The position numbers and the translations under genes are program-made. A stretch of DNA of 64,000 nt from Frateuria_A sp051900425 (GTDB lineage: Bacteria; Pseudomonadota; Gammaproteobacteria; Xanthomonadales; Rhodanobacteraceae): NCBI RefSeq assembly GCF_051900425.1, contig NZ_JBHZGK010000002.1, positions 62,001-126,000 on the forward strand. The letters run 5' to 3'. Below are positions 55,229 to 63,631 of this stretch, one piece after another (the stretch's first letter is position 1; the number at the start of each line of letters is the position of its first letter). The notes below the pieces were generated by a model. It did not search any database. It was not told the origin of the DNA and saw only the letters and a list, made by a program, of their open reading frames with translations.

Positions 55229-56197
55229 GTGGCCCACCAGATCGTCGCGCTGATCGCCGAATACGGCCTGCTGCTGGTCTTCCTCAACGTGCTGGTCGAG
55301 CAGGCCGGGCTGCCGCTGCCGGCCGTACCGACGCTGGTGGTGGCCGGCGCGCTGGCCGCGGCCGGCAAGCTGCCGTTGTGGGGCGTACTGCTGGTGGCGC
55401 TGGCCGGGTGCCTGCTCAGCGACTTCGCCTGGTACGCCGCCGGCCGACGCTACGGCGCGGGGGTGATGCGCACGCTGTGCCGCATCTCGCTGTCGCCCGA
55501 CTCCTGCGTGAAGCAATCGGAACTGCGCTTCCAGCGCTGGCGTGGAGCGGTGCTGCTGGTGGCCAAGTTCGTGCCGGGGCTGTCGACCGTGGCGCCACCG
55601 CTGGTTGGCGCGTGGGGCCTGGCGCCGCGGCTGTTCCTGCTGTTCGACGCGCTCGGTTCGCTGCTCTGGGCCGGCGTGGCGGTGGCGCTGGGCTATGCGT
55701 TCTCCGGCGAGGTGGAGCGCGTGCTGGCGGCGTTCGAGGGTACCGGGGCGCTGGCCCTGCAACTGCTGGGCGCGATGCTCGCGCTCTACATCCTGTTCAA
55801 GTGGTGGCAGCGCCGGCGACTGCTGGTGGCGTTGCGCATGGCCCGGATCGAGGTGGACGAGCTGGCGCAGGCACTGCGCTCGGCGCGGCCGCCGCTGGTG
55901 TTCGACGTGCGCGCGGCCGGCTCGCGCGAGCTTGACGACCGCGCGATTCCCGGCGCACTGGCATTCGATCCGCCGGCGCTGGACGCCGTACTGGCGGGCG
56001 TGCCGCACGAGCGCGAGCTGGTGCTTTACTGCAACTGCCCCAACGAAGTGTCGGCCGCCCGTGCGGCGCAGCTCCTGATGGCGCAGGGCTACCGGCGCGT
56101 GCGTCCGCTGCGCGGCGGGCTCCAGGCCTGGGTGGCCGCCGGGCACCTCGTCGGTCGTCTCCCGGCCCTGCCGCGGGGCGCCACGCCGGCGCTCTGA
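55229..56197 (+). CDS. DedA membrane protein fused to a rhodanese domain
   Basis: Two-domain protein of 322 aa. Residues about 1-195 are a DedA/SNARE-associated membrane domain (EQAGLPLPAVPTLVVAGALAAAGKLPLWGVLLVALAG, then GRRYG and KFVPGLSTVAPPLVGAWGL), a family involved in lipid scrambling and membrane integrity. After a linker comes a rhodanese domain (about 220-310) with the active-site Cys in LYCNCPNEVSAARAAQLL. The start is GTG at 55229. The stop is immediately followed, with no gap, by the stop of the convergent neighbour. What sulfur transfer would do for DedA is unknown. Confidence 0.85.
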   Translation: MAHQIVALIAEYGLLLVFLNVLVEQAGLPLPAVPTLVVAGALAAAGKLPLWGVLLVALAGCLLSDFAWYAAGRRYGAGVMRTLCRISLSPDSCVKQSELRFQRWRGAVLLVAKFVPGLSTVAPPLVGAWGLAPRLFLLFDALGSLLWAGVAVALGYAFSGEVERVLAAFEGTGALALQLLGAMLALYILFKWWQRRRLLVALRMARIEVDELAQALRSARPPLVFDVRAAGSRELDDRAIPGALAFDPPALDAVLAGVPHERELVLYCNCPNEVSAARAAQLLMAQGYRRVRPLRGGLQAWVAAGHLVGRLPALPRGATPAL

Positions 56198-56992
56198 TCA
56201 GCGCAGCCGGCAGCGGCCCGTCAGGGGCTGGCGCGCGGCGTCCTGCACGGCGGCGCTGGCGTCGTCGACCGGCTCGGGCGGCGCGAAGTCGATCCGGACT
56301 GTCAGGTTGCGCCCCTCGACGTCGCGGATATTGGCGATGCCGCGGAATCGCCAGAGCGCCCGGCTGCGCGCGTCGTAGGCCACGTCCAGATGCGGCAGGG
56401 CGAAGCCGATCAGGCTGTCGAGCCCCAGCCGGAAGCGCCGCACCGGGCGGCCGTCGATCACCTGGTCCGGCAGGCGACGCACCCTGAAGTCGAGCGTGCC
56501 GAGCCGGCTGGGCAGCAGGAACGGCACGCTGAGGCTGGCGTCCGGGGCGAGGTTCCAGTGCGCGCGCAGGAAGGCATCGAAGCCCGCGTCGATCACCGGC
56601 GCGGGTGCCTCATCCAGCAGAACACTGCGCTCGGCGCTGCCGGCATCGCGCCGCACGAACATCTCGCGGCGGCCATCCGCGCGCCGGCGCACGCCCTCGC
56701 GGTAGCCGCGGCGCGCATCCTCCAGTTCGAAGTCGGGCGACGCCGGCAGCCCATGGTCGCGCACCCACTTGCGCGCGAACGGCCCGCCGTCCGGACAGCG
56801 ATACAGCACCAGGCGGGTGCGTCCCTCCGGCGTGGCAAAGACCCAGTGCGACTCGCGGTAGAGCAGGCGGCCATCGTCAGCGTAGGCGCGGGCTTCGAGG
56901 TGGACGGCGGGCGTGGCGCCGAATGCGGCCGCCAGCGGCAGGGCCAGGCACAGGCCCAGGGCGAGGCGGGGCACGGTGCGAAACGTTGGCAA
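56198..56992 (-). CDS. Secreted protein of unknown function
   Basis: Not recognised as a named family. The 264-aa protein has a clear signal peptide (MPTFRTVPRLALGLCLALPLAAAFGA) and a mixed alpha/beta body with many Arg and Asp residues. Two cysteines remain in the mature part (RCPDGG early and GRCRLR at the extreme C-terminus), which could form a disulfide. It has no membrane segment beyond the signal and no enzyme motif I can identify. It converges on the DedA-rhodanese gene with zero gap and diverges from ssb. Confidence 0.7.
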   Translation of the reverse strand: MPTFRTVPRLALGLCLALPLAAAFGATPAVHLEARAYADDGRLLYRESHWVFATPEGRTRLVLYRCPDGGPFARKWVRDHGLPASPDFELEDARRGYREGVRRRADGRREMFVRRDAGSAERSVLLDEAPAPVIDAGFDAFLRAHWNLAPDASLSVPFLLPSRLGTLDFRVRRLPDQVIDGRPVRRFRLGLDSLIGFALPHLDVAYDARSRALWRFRGIANIRDVEGRNLTVRIDFAPPEPVDDASAAVQDAARQPLTGRCRLR

Positions 56993-57189
56993 GGCGGTCT
57001 CCGGCGGCCCAGGGTCGCCGGCGAACCGGCATGCAGGCAGATACGGTCAACACGCCGGGGCGGATGCGGACAGCGGCCGGCGCGCGCAGCCGGGGCGGGA
57101 AGCTATGATAGGGGTCGAGCCGCCGGCGACCCCGGCGAACCCATGACGAGGCGGGCGTGCGCCGGCCGCCAGCAAAGCGAGGAATTTCC

Positions 57190-57714
57190 ATGGCACGCGG
57201 CATCAACAAGGTCATCATCGTCGGCAACCTGGGCGCCGATCCGGAGGTGCGCTACACCGGCGGCGGTACCGCGGTGTGCAGCCTGAGCGTCGCCACCTCG
57301 GAGCAGTGGACCGACAAGCAGTCCGGCGAGAAGCAGGAACGTACCGAGTGGCACCGCGTGAAGCTGTTCGGCAAGCTCGCCGAGATCGCCGGCGAGTACC
57401 TGAAGAAGGGCCGCCAGGTCTACATCGAAGGCTCGCTGCGCACCGACAAGTACACCGACAAGAGCGGCGTGGAGAAGTACTCCACCGACATCATCGCCAA
57501 CGACATGCAGATGCTCGGCGGCATGGGCGGTGAAGGCGGTGGCGGCGGTGGCGGTGGCTTCCGCGAGCGCCCGCAGGGCGGCGGCCAGCGCCAGGGCGGC
57601 TACGGCGGCGGCCAGCCCCGCGGTGGCAACGACTACGGCAACGCTCCGCGCCAGAACGCCCCGGCGCCGGCCGAGAGCAGCGGCGGCTTCGACGACGACG
57701 ACATCCCGTTCTAG
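57190..57714 (+). CDS. ssb: Single-stranded DNA-binding protein SSB
   Basis: Essential ssDNA-binding protein that coats DNA in replication and recombination and recruits partners through its tail. The 174-aa protein has the OB-fold (about 1-112; ARGINKVIIVGNLGADPEVRYT, EWHRVKLFGKLAEIAGEYLKKGRQVYIEG). A Gly/Gln/Arg-rich linker follows, and the acidic tip DDDDIPF binds partner proteins. A possible -10 (TATGAT, 57104-57109) lies upstream. An island starts just after the gene, but its coding sequence is intact. Confidence 0.96.
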   Translation: MARGINKVIIVGNLGADPEVRYTGGGTAVCSLSVATSEQWTDKQSGEKQERTEWHRVKLFGKLAEIAGEYLKKGRQVYIEGSLRTDKYTDKSGVEKYSTDIIANDMQMLGGMGGEGGGGGGGGFRERPQGGGQRQGGYGGGQPRGGNDYGNAPRQNAPAPAESSGGFDDDDIPF

Positions 57715-57726
57715 AGGACACCTTAG

Positions 57727-57742
57727 ACCGTCTTTGTACGGT
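57727..57742. other. Candidate recombination core site
   Basis: ACCGT-CTTTGT-ACGGT: 5-bp inverted arms around a 6-bp spacer, 12 nt after the ssb stop and before the terminator. Tyrosine recombinases commonly use such short arms flanking a 6-8-bp crossover region. Without the other island end this remains a guess. Confidence 0.3.
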
Positions 57743-57755
57743 TTTGACTCTCAAG

Positions 57756-57785
57756 CCCCCGATTCGTCGGGGGTTTTTCTTTTTT
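57756..57785 (+). terminator. Intrinsic terminator after ssb
   Basis: Perfect 7-bp stem CCCCCGA/TCGGGGG with a TTCG tetraloop (57756-57773), followed by TTTTTCTTTTTT. A strong terminator that ends the ssb transcript ahead of the recombinase operon. Confidence 0.93.
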
Positions 57786-57874
57786 GGACTGGACGATTTC
57801 GTACCACGCTCCGTCCCGACTCGTCTCCTAAGCTGCGCCTTGAGAACTGTTGCGAGCTACTAATTGGGGCGGAG

Positions 57875-59107
57875 ATGCAACTGAGATACAGAACTCGAGG
57901 TTTCGTCATGGGAGATGGTGAAAGGTGCCGAGTGCTTGTTGATCCTCGCTCGGGCATGCCCCTCTTCTATCCGAACCTGTTTGTAACGACACAGGTGCGC
58001 AATCGATCACTGTCGGTAGCGAGCATGGATGCTGCATGTGCTGCCATCAACGTGTTCCTTACCCATTGCAGCCAGTGCGGTATTGATCAGGAGGGCCGGA
58101 TCAGAGATCGGCGCTTCTTGAGCCCCGCGGAGCTGGACGCGATCAGAGACGTTTGCCAAAAGCGGTTTGGCAAGCATGGCAGCGCAGTGGTAGTACCTCT
58201 TCGGCATAACAAGGCAAAGCAGCGGGTACAAACTGGGAGCGAGTACGTCCGCCTGACGCATGTGGCCAACTACCTACGCTGGCTATCCCACACCCTGCTG
58301 GGTTCCACACTGGACGAGTCGGCCGCGCGCCAAATTGAGCTGGTCCATCGTGGACTGACGAGTCGCCGGCCCATCGGAAGGCGATGCGCTGATGTAAAGA
58401 TGGGGCCGACTTCTGAACAAGTAGCGACGCTCCGTGAGGTAGTGGATCCCGAAGGGGAAAGGTCGCCTTTTCGCCACACCAGCGTGCGTATAAGAAACGC
58501 ACTGATGATGGATCTGTTGTTCTACCTAGGCATCCGTGGTGGAGAGCTTCTCAGCCTCTGCACGACCGATATCGACTGGGGCCGCTGCCAGATCGTGATT
58601 GCCCGTCGCCCGGACGAAAGAACGGATCCCCGCCAACGCCAGCCCTTGGTTAAGACGCTCGATCGTCGAATCCCTTTGAGCGACATGCTTGTCGCTCGAT
58701 TGCACACCTACATAGTCAAGCATCGCAACAAGGTGCCGGGGGCAAGACGACATGTCTTTCTCTTTGTCACTCATAAGAGTGGAGCGACGCTGGGGGATCC
58801 CCTTTCCATTTCCAGCTACCAGAAGATGATCCGGTCTGTCGCCGCTGCTTCGCCTGAGCTCAAGGGACTCCACGGGCACTTGCTTCGACACGGCTGGAAT
58901 GAACGCTTCTCCGAATATATGGACCGACAAGAGGCCCCACCATCTCCGGAGCAGCAGGAAGCTATGCGCTCCTATGCACAAGGTTGGAAGGAGGGTTCCG
59001 GTACCTCAGCAACGTACAACCGTCGATTCGTCGAGCGAAAGGCTCACGAGACGCAACTTCAGCTCCAGAACGAAACGGTCCGGCTGCCGAAAGGAATTGA
59101 CAAGTGA
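57875..59107 (+). CDS. ginA: Tyrosine recombinase GinA-like
   Basis: First of three site-specific recombinases of the island module. The 410-aa protein has an N-terminal core-binding region (about 20-165) and a catalytic domain (about 195-395). Box I is GIRGGELLSL (R221, E224) and box II is HGHLLRHGW (H335, R338, W341). The nucleophile is Y381 (TSATYNRR). The set is complete, so it should be active. The start at 57875 (MQLRYRTRG) fits my memory of related integrases; ATG 57908 with a GAGG site is an alternative. The 3' end overlaps ginB by 4 nt (GTGA). Codon use is less G+C-biased than in ssb, suggesting transfer. Confidence 0.82.
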   Translation: MQLRYRTRGFVMGDGERCRVLVDPRSGMPLFYPNLFVTTQVRNRSLSVASMDAACAAINVFLTHCSQCGIDQEGRIRDRRFLSPAELDAIRDVCQKRFGKHGSAVVVPLRHNKAKQRVQTGSEYVRLTHVANYLRWLSHTLLGSTLDESAARQIELVHRGLTSRRPIGRRCADVKMGPTSEQVATLREVVDPEGERSPFRHTSVRIRNALMMDLLFYLGIRGGELLSLCTTDIDWGRCQIVIARRPDERTDPRQRQPLVKTLDRRIPLSDMLVARLHTYIVKHRNKVPGARRHVFLFVTHKSGATLGDPLSISSYQKMIRSVAAASPELKGLHGHLLRHGWNERFSEYMDRQEAPPSPEQQEAMRSYAQGWKEGSGTSATYNRRFVERKAHETQLQLQNETVRLPKGIDK

Positions 59108-60696
59108 TCACGAAAAAAGCGCAACCACTGAAGACATCGAGCGGCCCGGAATCGGGGGCTTTGAGTGATCTGCTGACTCCGGGACGTGAGTACCATTCGC
59201 TCTATGGATACGCATTTGTCGTTACAAGCCCCAGGTGGGAGCTATCCAAAGGCATCAACCTCAATGTGGGTTCTCTGTTGGAGAAGCTTGACCCAAGTAT
59301 TGCGGACGGCTTCGTGGCGACGCTTCTGCATTTTGCAAGAACCGCGTCAGCGCATCACGCCAAGAACTACTTAGTGCGATATCACCACATGGTTGATGTC
59401 GTGGGTGGTGTACTGAGCACTACGACGCTCATCAATTTTAGGTCGACGTTAGATCGCACTTCGGAGCATCACTTAGGTGGGCTCCGGAGCTTCCTCTATA
59501 AGTGGAATGAGCTCGGCTATCCAGGAGTGGATGCCTCAATCGTTGATCTCCTTCGTGGTTGGACACTCAGAGGGAATATCAAAGGCGATGCCGTTCAGCG
59601 CAGGGATCCAGAGAAAGGCGATCTCACGGAGAACGAGTTGATCGCCTTTAACGAGGGGGCTGCGAGGGCTTTTGAAAAGGAGCTACTTACCGCCACCGAA
59701 CTCGCGATGGCCCTTCTGCTCAGTTGTAGCGGGCGTAGGTCGCGGCAAATCTCCCACATGAAGGTAATGGACGTGGAGATGTCTGCCCGTAAGGCCAATG
59801 ACGAGGGTCAGGGGCTGATTCGTATCCCTCGTGCAAAGCAACGAGGAGCCGGTTTCCGCGATAGGTTCAATACGTTTCGCGCCTCAGGCGAGCTATGGAC
59901 CATTTTGCGTGCGCAGCGAAAACAGTGTATCCGCGATGCAGAGCTTGCCGTTGGACGTGCACTGGATGCGGATGAGCGGCAGTTGTTGCCTCTATTTCCC
60001 GATGCTGATGCATTCCGATCGATCACCTCTTTCGCCGAGTTCCAATCGCTCCTGGGCACGGACCGGCTTCACTGCAGCCCAGATCTAATTAACCAAGTCC
60101 TGAAGAAAGTTGTCGAAGCATCCGGCTGCTATTCTGAACGGACGGGCAGGCTGCTAAGCGTAACCTCGCGCCGCTTTCGCTACACAACCGGAACGCGAGC
60201 TGCCCGCCAAGGCATTGGGCTGAGCGGTATCGCAGAGTTGCTCGACCATACGGATACCCAGAATGCGGACGTTTACGTCAAGAACATCCCGGAGCATGTG
60301 GCGGCCATTGATGCCGCTGTAGGCCATCAGCTAGCGCCCTATGCGCAAGCCTTCCAAGGCGTCGTCGTTGACTCAGAGGGTGACGCGAAGCGAGGTGATG
60401 ACCCTACCAGCCGGATCCGTCATCGCGGTCGTGGGACGGCAACATGCGGGAAGTACGGGAGCTGCGGGGCTAATGTGCCGATCCCTTGCTACACCTGCAT
60501 GTTCTTTCAGCCTTGGCTGGATGGCCCGCATGAGGCCGTCTACTCTGAGCTGCTGGCTGAAAGAGCACGCATCTTAGAGGAGACAGGGGACGAAACGATC
60601 GCCGCCATCAATGACCGAACGATATTTGCTGTGGCGGAGGTGATACGCCGTTGCGAGGAGCGACGTGAAGAGCTCGCTGCCGGAGGGAGTGTATGA
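59104..60696 (+). CDS. ginB: Tyrosine recombinase GinB-like
   Basis: Second recombinase of the module, 530 aa, with a longer N-terminal part (1-175). The catalytic domain has CSGRRSRQ (R212, with Q215 where E is usual), box II SRRFRYTTG (R356 replacing the usual His, then R359), and H-x-Y in LLDHTDTQNADVYVK (Y391). A C-terminal cysteine cluster (TCGKYGSCG...CYTCMFF) suggests a metal-binding extension. The His-to-Arg change is notable but may be normal in this subfamily. The start is GTG overlapping ginA; the stop overlaps ginC by 4 nt. Confidence 0.8.
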   Translation: MITKKAQPLKTSSGPESGALSDLLTPGREYHSLYGYAFVVTSPRWELSKGINLNVGSLLEKLDPSIADGFVATLLHFARTASAHHAKNYLVRYHHMVDVVGGVLSTTTLINFRSTLDRTSEHHLGGLRSFLYKWNELGYPGVDASIVDLLRGWTLRGNIKGDAVQRRDPEKGDLTENELIAFNEGAARAFEKELLTATELAMALLLSCSGRRSRQISHMKVMDVEMSARKANDEGQGLIRIPRAKQRGAGFRDRFNTFRASGELWTILRAQRKQCIRDAELAVGRALDADERQLLPLFPDADAFRSITSFAEFQSLLGTDRLHCSPDLINQVLKKVVEASGCYSERTGRLLSVTSRRFRYTTGTRAARQGIGLSGIAELLDHTDTQNADVYVKNIPEHVAAIDAAVGHQLAPYAQAFQGVVVDSEGDAKRGDDPTSRIRHRGRGTATCGKYGSCGANVPIPCYTCMFFQPWLDGPHEAVYSELLAERARILEETGDETIAAINDRTIFAVAEVIRRCEERREELAAGGSV

Positions 60697-62678
60697 GCGG
60701 AAACATTGTCCACTTCGTGCCGCCGTCGGTTCGTAGGGTCGCCGACAACCGTGAGGCGTTCATCCGGCTCTGTCGAGATGATCTTACGGTGTTTGGTCGT
60801 GACTTGAACTGGGCGAGCTGGAAGTGGCCTGGAGCCCTGTTTACCAAGATGAGTGTTCCCTCACGGGGCGTTTCAGCCGATGACCTACTTGATAGCGGAA
60901 TCATGGAGTTTGCCAAGGCCTACTTTCGCTATCAGCAAGGCATGAAGCCAACCGGAACAAAGAACGAATTGAAGGCAATCAGGGCAATTGAGGCTGCGTT
61001 GCTGTCTTGCCGAGAAAGGGTCGATATTGATCTGGTAGACGCAGATGTGCTCGATCGCGCAGAGCAACTGTCGAGGGAGCACTACTCGGAAGCGGCTGCC
61101 TACCATGCCGCACGAGAGCTGGAGCGGCTCGCAGTATTTCTTGATAAGAATCGTCTCGTGAGAGCAGCGGTTGGTCAGTGGAAGCGGTCCACGCGCAAGC
61201 CTAGAGACGTTACGATCCAGACCGGTCCGGACGCACGGGCTAAACAGGCGGCAAAACTACCATCGCAGGATGCCCTCAACGCGCTAGCGGAAATCTTTTC
61301 GAATAATCCCGACGATCCACGAGACATTTTCACGGCGTCAACTTTTGCGATGACGCTCTGCGCGCCTGTTCGTATCACAGAAGTGCTTGAGCTTCCGGCT
61401 GACTGCGAGGTGGAGGAGCCGGATTTCAACGGTATCAATCGTTACGGTTGGAGGTTCTATTCCGGCAAGGGTTACGAGGGTGACATCAGATGGATTCCGT
61501 CTGTTATGGTCCCCATCGCCAAAGAGGCCATCGCTCGCGTTCGAGCACTCACCGAGCCGGCGCGGTGTCTGGCACGTTGGTTGGAATCACATCCGGACGA
61601 ATTCTTCGGTCATCCTGGTTGTCCTCCGGTAGCACAGGACATGCCGCTTAGTGGCGACCAAGTTTGTGCAGCGTTGGGAGTCAAATCGCTGTGGGGCGCG
61701 GGGCTATCTAGACGGCCGGAGGGCTATACGCTTCGCGATCTTGCGCATTGGATAAAGGCGAAGCAGCCCGAAGACTTCCCGTGGGTGAGTCGTAGGGCGA
61801 ACGTTAGATTCAGCAACGCCCTCTTTTGCATGACCAAAAATCAGCTTCACGCCCAGCGGGGGGCGAGCCCTGTGATCTTGTGGTCACCAACGGGAACCGT
61901 CTTCAATAGTGACCTGGGGCCGCGTCCCGGCGTTGAGTCCGAGCATCGATCGATTTTTGACCGTTATGGTTACCACGATAGTGATGGGGAGCGTTTGAAG
62001 CTAACGTCACACCAGGCGCGTCACCTTCTCAATACGATCGCCAATCGTGGCGGGATGTCGCAAGACCTCATCGCTAAATGGTCTGGAAGAGCTGACAAGA
62101 AGCAGAACCGCGTCTACAACCATATGGACGAGTTCGAGCGGGTCGCTGAGGCCGAGACGATCGACCCAGGGAGGGAGCTATTTGGTCCGGACGGCCAAGT
62201 GTCGGCTCATGCGCCGATCTCGATGAACGACCTGGCGCTGGTAGAGCGTGGGGCCGTCCACGCAACAGACTACGGAGTCTGTGTCCACGACTATGTGGTC
62301 AGCCCGTGCGACCGATTTCGCGATTGCTTGAACTGCCATGAGCAAGTATGCATCAAGGGAGACATGGAAAAGGAGAAGCGAATTCGCCTGCGCAAGCGGG
62401 AGGTTGAGATTGACTTGGCCGCTGCGCGCGACGCCGTGGACAAGGGATACATGGGTGCCGACCGGTGGTTGGAACATCATGAAAAGCTAGGTCGCCGGCT
62501 CGCACAGTTGGTGGCTATTCTCGACGATCCGGCCTATCCGAACGGTTCTTTAATCAAGCTGAGCGATGGCGGTGACTACAGTCATCTGGGCCGTGCCATC
62601 AAAGAAAAGCTTTTGCATGACACGCTTGAGGCCCCGGGTCACCGCCTTGGCCACTCTCCCGCGCTCGAAGAGAAGTAG
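60693..62678 (+). CDS. ginC: Tyrosine recombinase GinC-like
   Basis: Third and largest recombinase, 661 aa. Catalytic residues visible are R227 and E230 (CAPVRITEVLELP), H440-x2-R443-H444 (TSHQARHLLNT), and Y475 (NRVYNH). This is a complete set, though the second histidine/tryptophan position is less clear (KWSGRADKKQ). A C-terminal cysteine-rich segment (CVHDYVVSPCDRFRDCLNCHEQVC) parallels GinB and may bind zinc. An alpha-helical charged tail follows. It resembles Tn554 TnpB in size. The start ATG overlaps ginB by 4 nt, and ginD starts 2 nt after its stop. Confidence 0.8.
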   Translation: MSGNIVHFVPPSVRRVADNREAFIRLCRDDLTVFGRDLNWASWKWPGALFTKMSVPSRGVSADDLLDSGIMEFAKAYFRYQQGMKPTGTKNELKAIRAIEAALLSCRERVDIDLVDADVLDRAEQLSREHYSEAAAYHAARELERLAVFLDKNRLVRAAVGQWKRSTRKPRDVTIQTGPDARAKQAAKLPSQDALNALAEIFSNNPDDPRDIFTASTFAMTLCAPVRITEVLELPADCEVEEPDFNGINRYGWRFYSGKGYEGDIRWIPSVMVPIAKEAIARVRALTEPARCLARWLESHPDEFFGHPGCPPVAQDMPLSGDQVCAALGVKSLWGAGLSRRPEGYTLRDLAHWIKAKQPEDFPWVSRRANVRFSNALFCMTKNQLHAQRGASPVILWSPTGTVFNSDLGPRPGVESEHRSIFDRYGYHDSDGERLKLTSHQARHLLNTIANRGGMSQDLIAKWSGRADKKQNRVYNHMDEFERVAEAETIDPGRELFGPDGQVSAHAPISMNDLALVERGAVHATDYGVCVHDYVVSPCDRFRDCLNCHEQVCIKGDMEKEKRIRLRKREVEIDLAAARDAVDKGYMGADRWLEHHEKLGRRLAQLVAILDDPAYPNGSLIKLSDGGDYSHLGRAIKEKLLHDTLEAPGHRLGHSPALEEK

Positions 62679-62680
62679 CT

Positions 62681-63091
62681 ATGGCTCAGCACCTCAAGTC
62701 TCGTGAGGTAAAGGTCATCGTGGAATGTATTCGCGGGTGGCCAGACGCGAAAATCACCTGGGAGAGGATATGTGCTGAGGCCGCTCAACTCCTTGGTCGC
62801 AGGCCTTCCAGGCAGACGCTGCACTCGAATGACGCAATCAAGATCGCTTATAAAGCGAGGCGCGACGGATTAAAGATCCGCGGTGCTCGCGCTCCGATGC
62901 CCAGCAGCCTTGCCATTGCAGCGCGGCGGCTTGCTCGCCAGCAGAGTGAGATTGATGAGCTCAAGGCGCAAAACAGCGCGTTGTTGGAGCGATTCGTTCG
63001 CTGGCAATACAACGCCTACAAGCACGGCATGACCGAGGCGCAGTTGGAAGCTGACCTACCGAGAATCAATCGAGGGCGCTCGGTGAAGTGA
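62681..63091 (+). CDS. ginD: GinD-like small accessory protein
   Basis: Small basic protein of 136 aa at the end of the recombinase operon, comparable to GinD of GInts and similar in place and size to Tn554 TnpC. The N-terminal half (about 1-65) looks helical and HTH-like (TWERICAEAAQLLGRRPSRQTLHSND). Residues about 80-110 form a coiled coil (LARQQSEIDELKAQNSALLERFVRWQYNAY). It probably helps assemble the recombination complex. A diverged copy of its C-terminus lies 85 nt downstream. Confidence 0.78.
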   Translation: MAQHLKSREVKVIVECIRGWPDAKITWERICAEAAQLLGRRPSRQTLHSNDAIKIAYKARRDGLKIRGARAPMPSSLAIAARRLARQQSEIDELKAQNSALLERFVRWQYNAYKHGMTEAQLEADLPRINRGRSVK

Positions 63092-63131
63092 TGGCGGGAG
63101 CTTCATTGGGCTTCGGGTCAGATCGTGCTGA

Positions 63132-63290
63132 TGCGGATGTCCGGCAGGGCCAGGCGTAAGCGCCTTAGGCCTTACTCAATTTGTCACGTGGCAGTACAAC
63201 GCTCACAAAAGGGGGCTCACGAAGTTCGAACTTGATGCCTCGCTTCTGAGAATAGATCGGGAGAGGTCTGAACCAAACAAGTGCGCCTGA
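63132..63290 (+). pseudogene. Truncated remnant of a second ginD-like gene
   Basis: A frame open from 63132 to a TGA at 63288-63290 encodes, from 63177, QFVTWQYNAHKRGLTKFELD...RIDRERS. This aligns with the GinD C-terminus (RFVRWQYNAYKHGMTEAQLE...RINRGRS) at 18 of 33 positions without gaps. There is no start and the N-terminal half is absent. It is too divergent to be a recent duplication of the intact ginD, so it is most simply the 3' remnant of a different, older island module. Confidence 0.75.
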
Positions 63291-63388
63291 CAGGCTTGCC
63301 TCTTGGGGGAGGGGCTCCCAAGCAGCCATTTGCGTCGCGTGATAGCTGAAGACGACTCTTTTGGCGAGCGAATCAGGTGATCCTAAGG

Positions 63389-63631
63389 CTAGTTGGTGGG
63401 TGCCCCGGGCGCGTATTGCTCTAACCAGGCGGGGTCAATGTTTGGTGTGAGAATGTTCGACCCGCCAGCTAGGCTTGCTAGTAGACGCAGCGTGCTTTCG
63501 GTTGGGTAGTGCCGTGCGAGCCGACGAGCCTCCTCGCGGATGGCAGCCGGGACGCGCGGATGCATGCTCAATTCCTTCAGGAAGGCCCCTGCCTGCAGCA
63601 TGCTGCGAGTGCGTTCGTCTGGCATAGTCAT
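63389..63631 (-). CDS. BPSL0761-family protein
   Basis: Small helical protein of 80 aa. The sequence MTMPDERTRSMLQAGAFLKELSMHPRVPAAIREEARRLARHYPTESTLRLLASLAGG matches, from memory, the pattern of the BPSL0761 family (MPDERTR...FLxEL...VRxxAxxLLRHYP). That family is common in Burkholderia and Xanthomonadales accessory regions and has no known function. The ATG at 63631 has GGAG 7 nt upstream and is preferred over an in-frame ATG at 63694. It is on the opposite strand to the gin operon, as is the regulator gene that follows. Confidence 0.72.
   Translation of the reverse strand: MTMPDERTRSMLQAGAFLKELSMHPRVPAAIREEARRLARHYPTESTLRLLASLAGGSNILTPNIDPAWLEQYAPGAPTN

Noticed and set aside
57875..62678. 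Three recombinases as a RIT (recombinase-in-trio) element
   Set aside because: RIT proteins are, as I recall, all about 300-420 aa and lack a fourth small gene; sizes of 410/530/661 plus a 136-aa protein fit ginABCD better.
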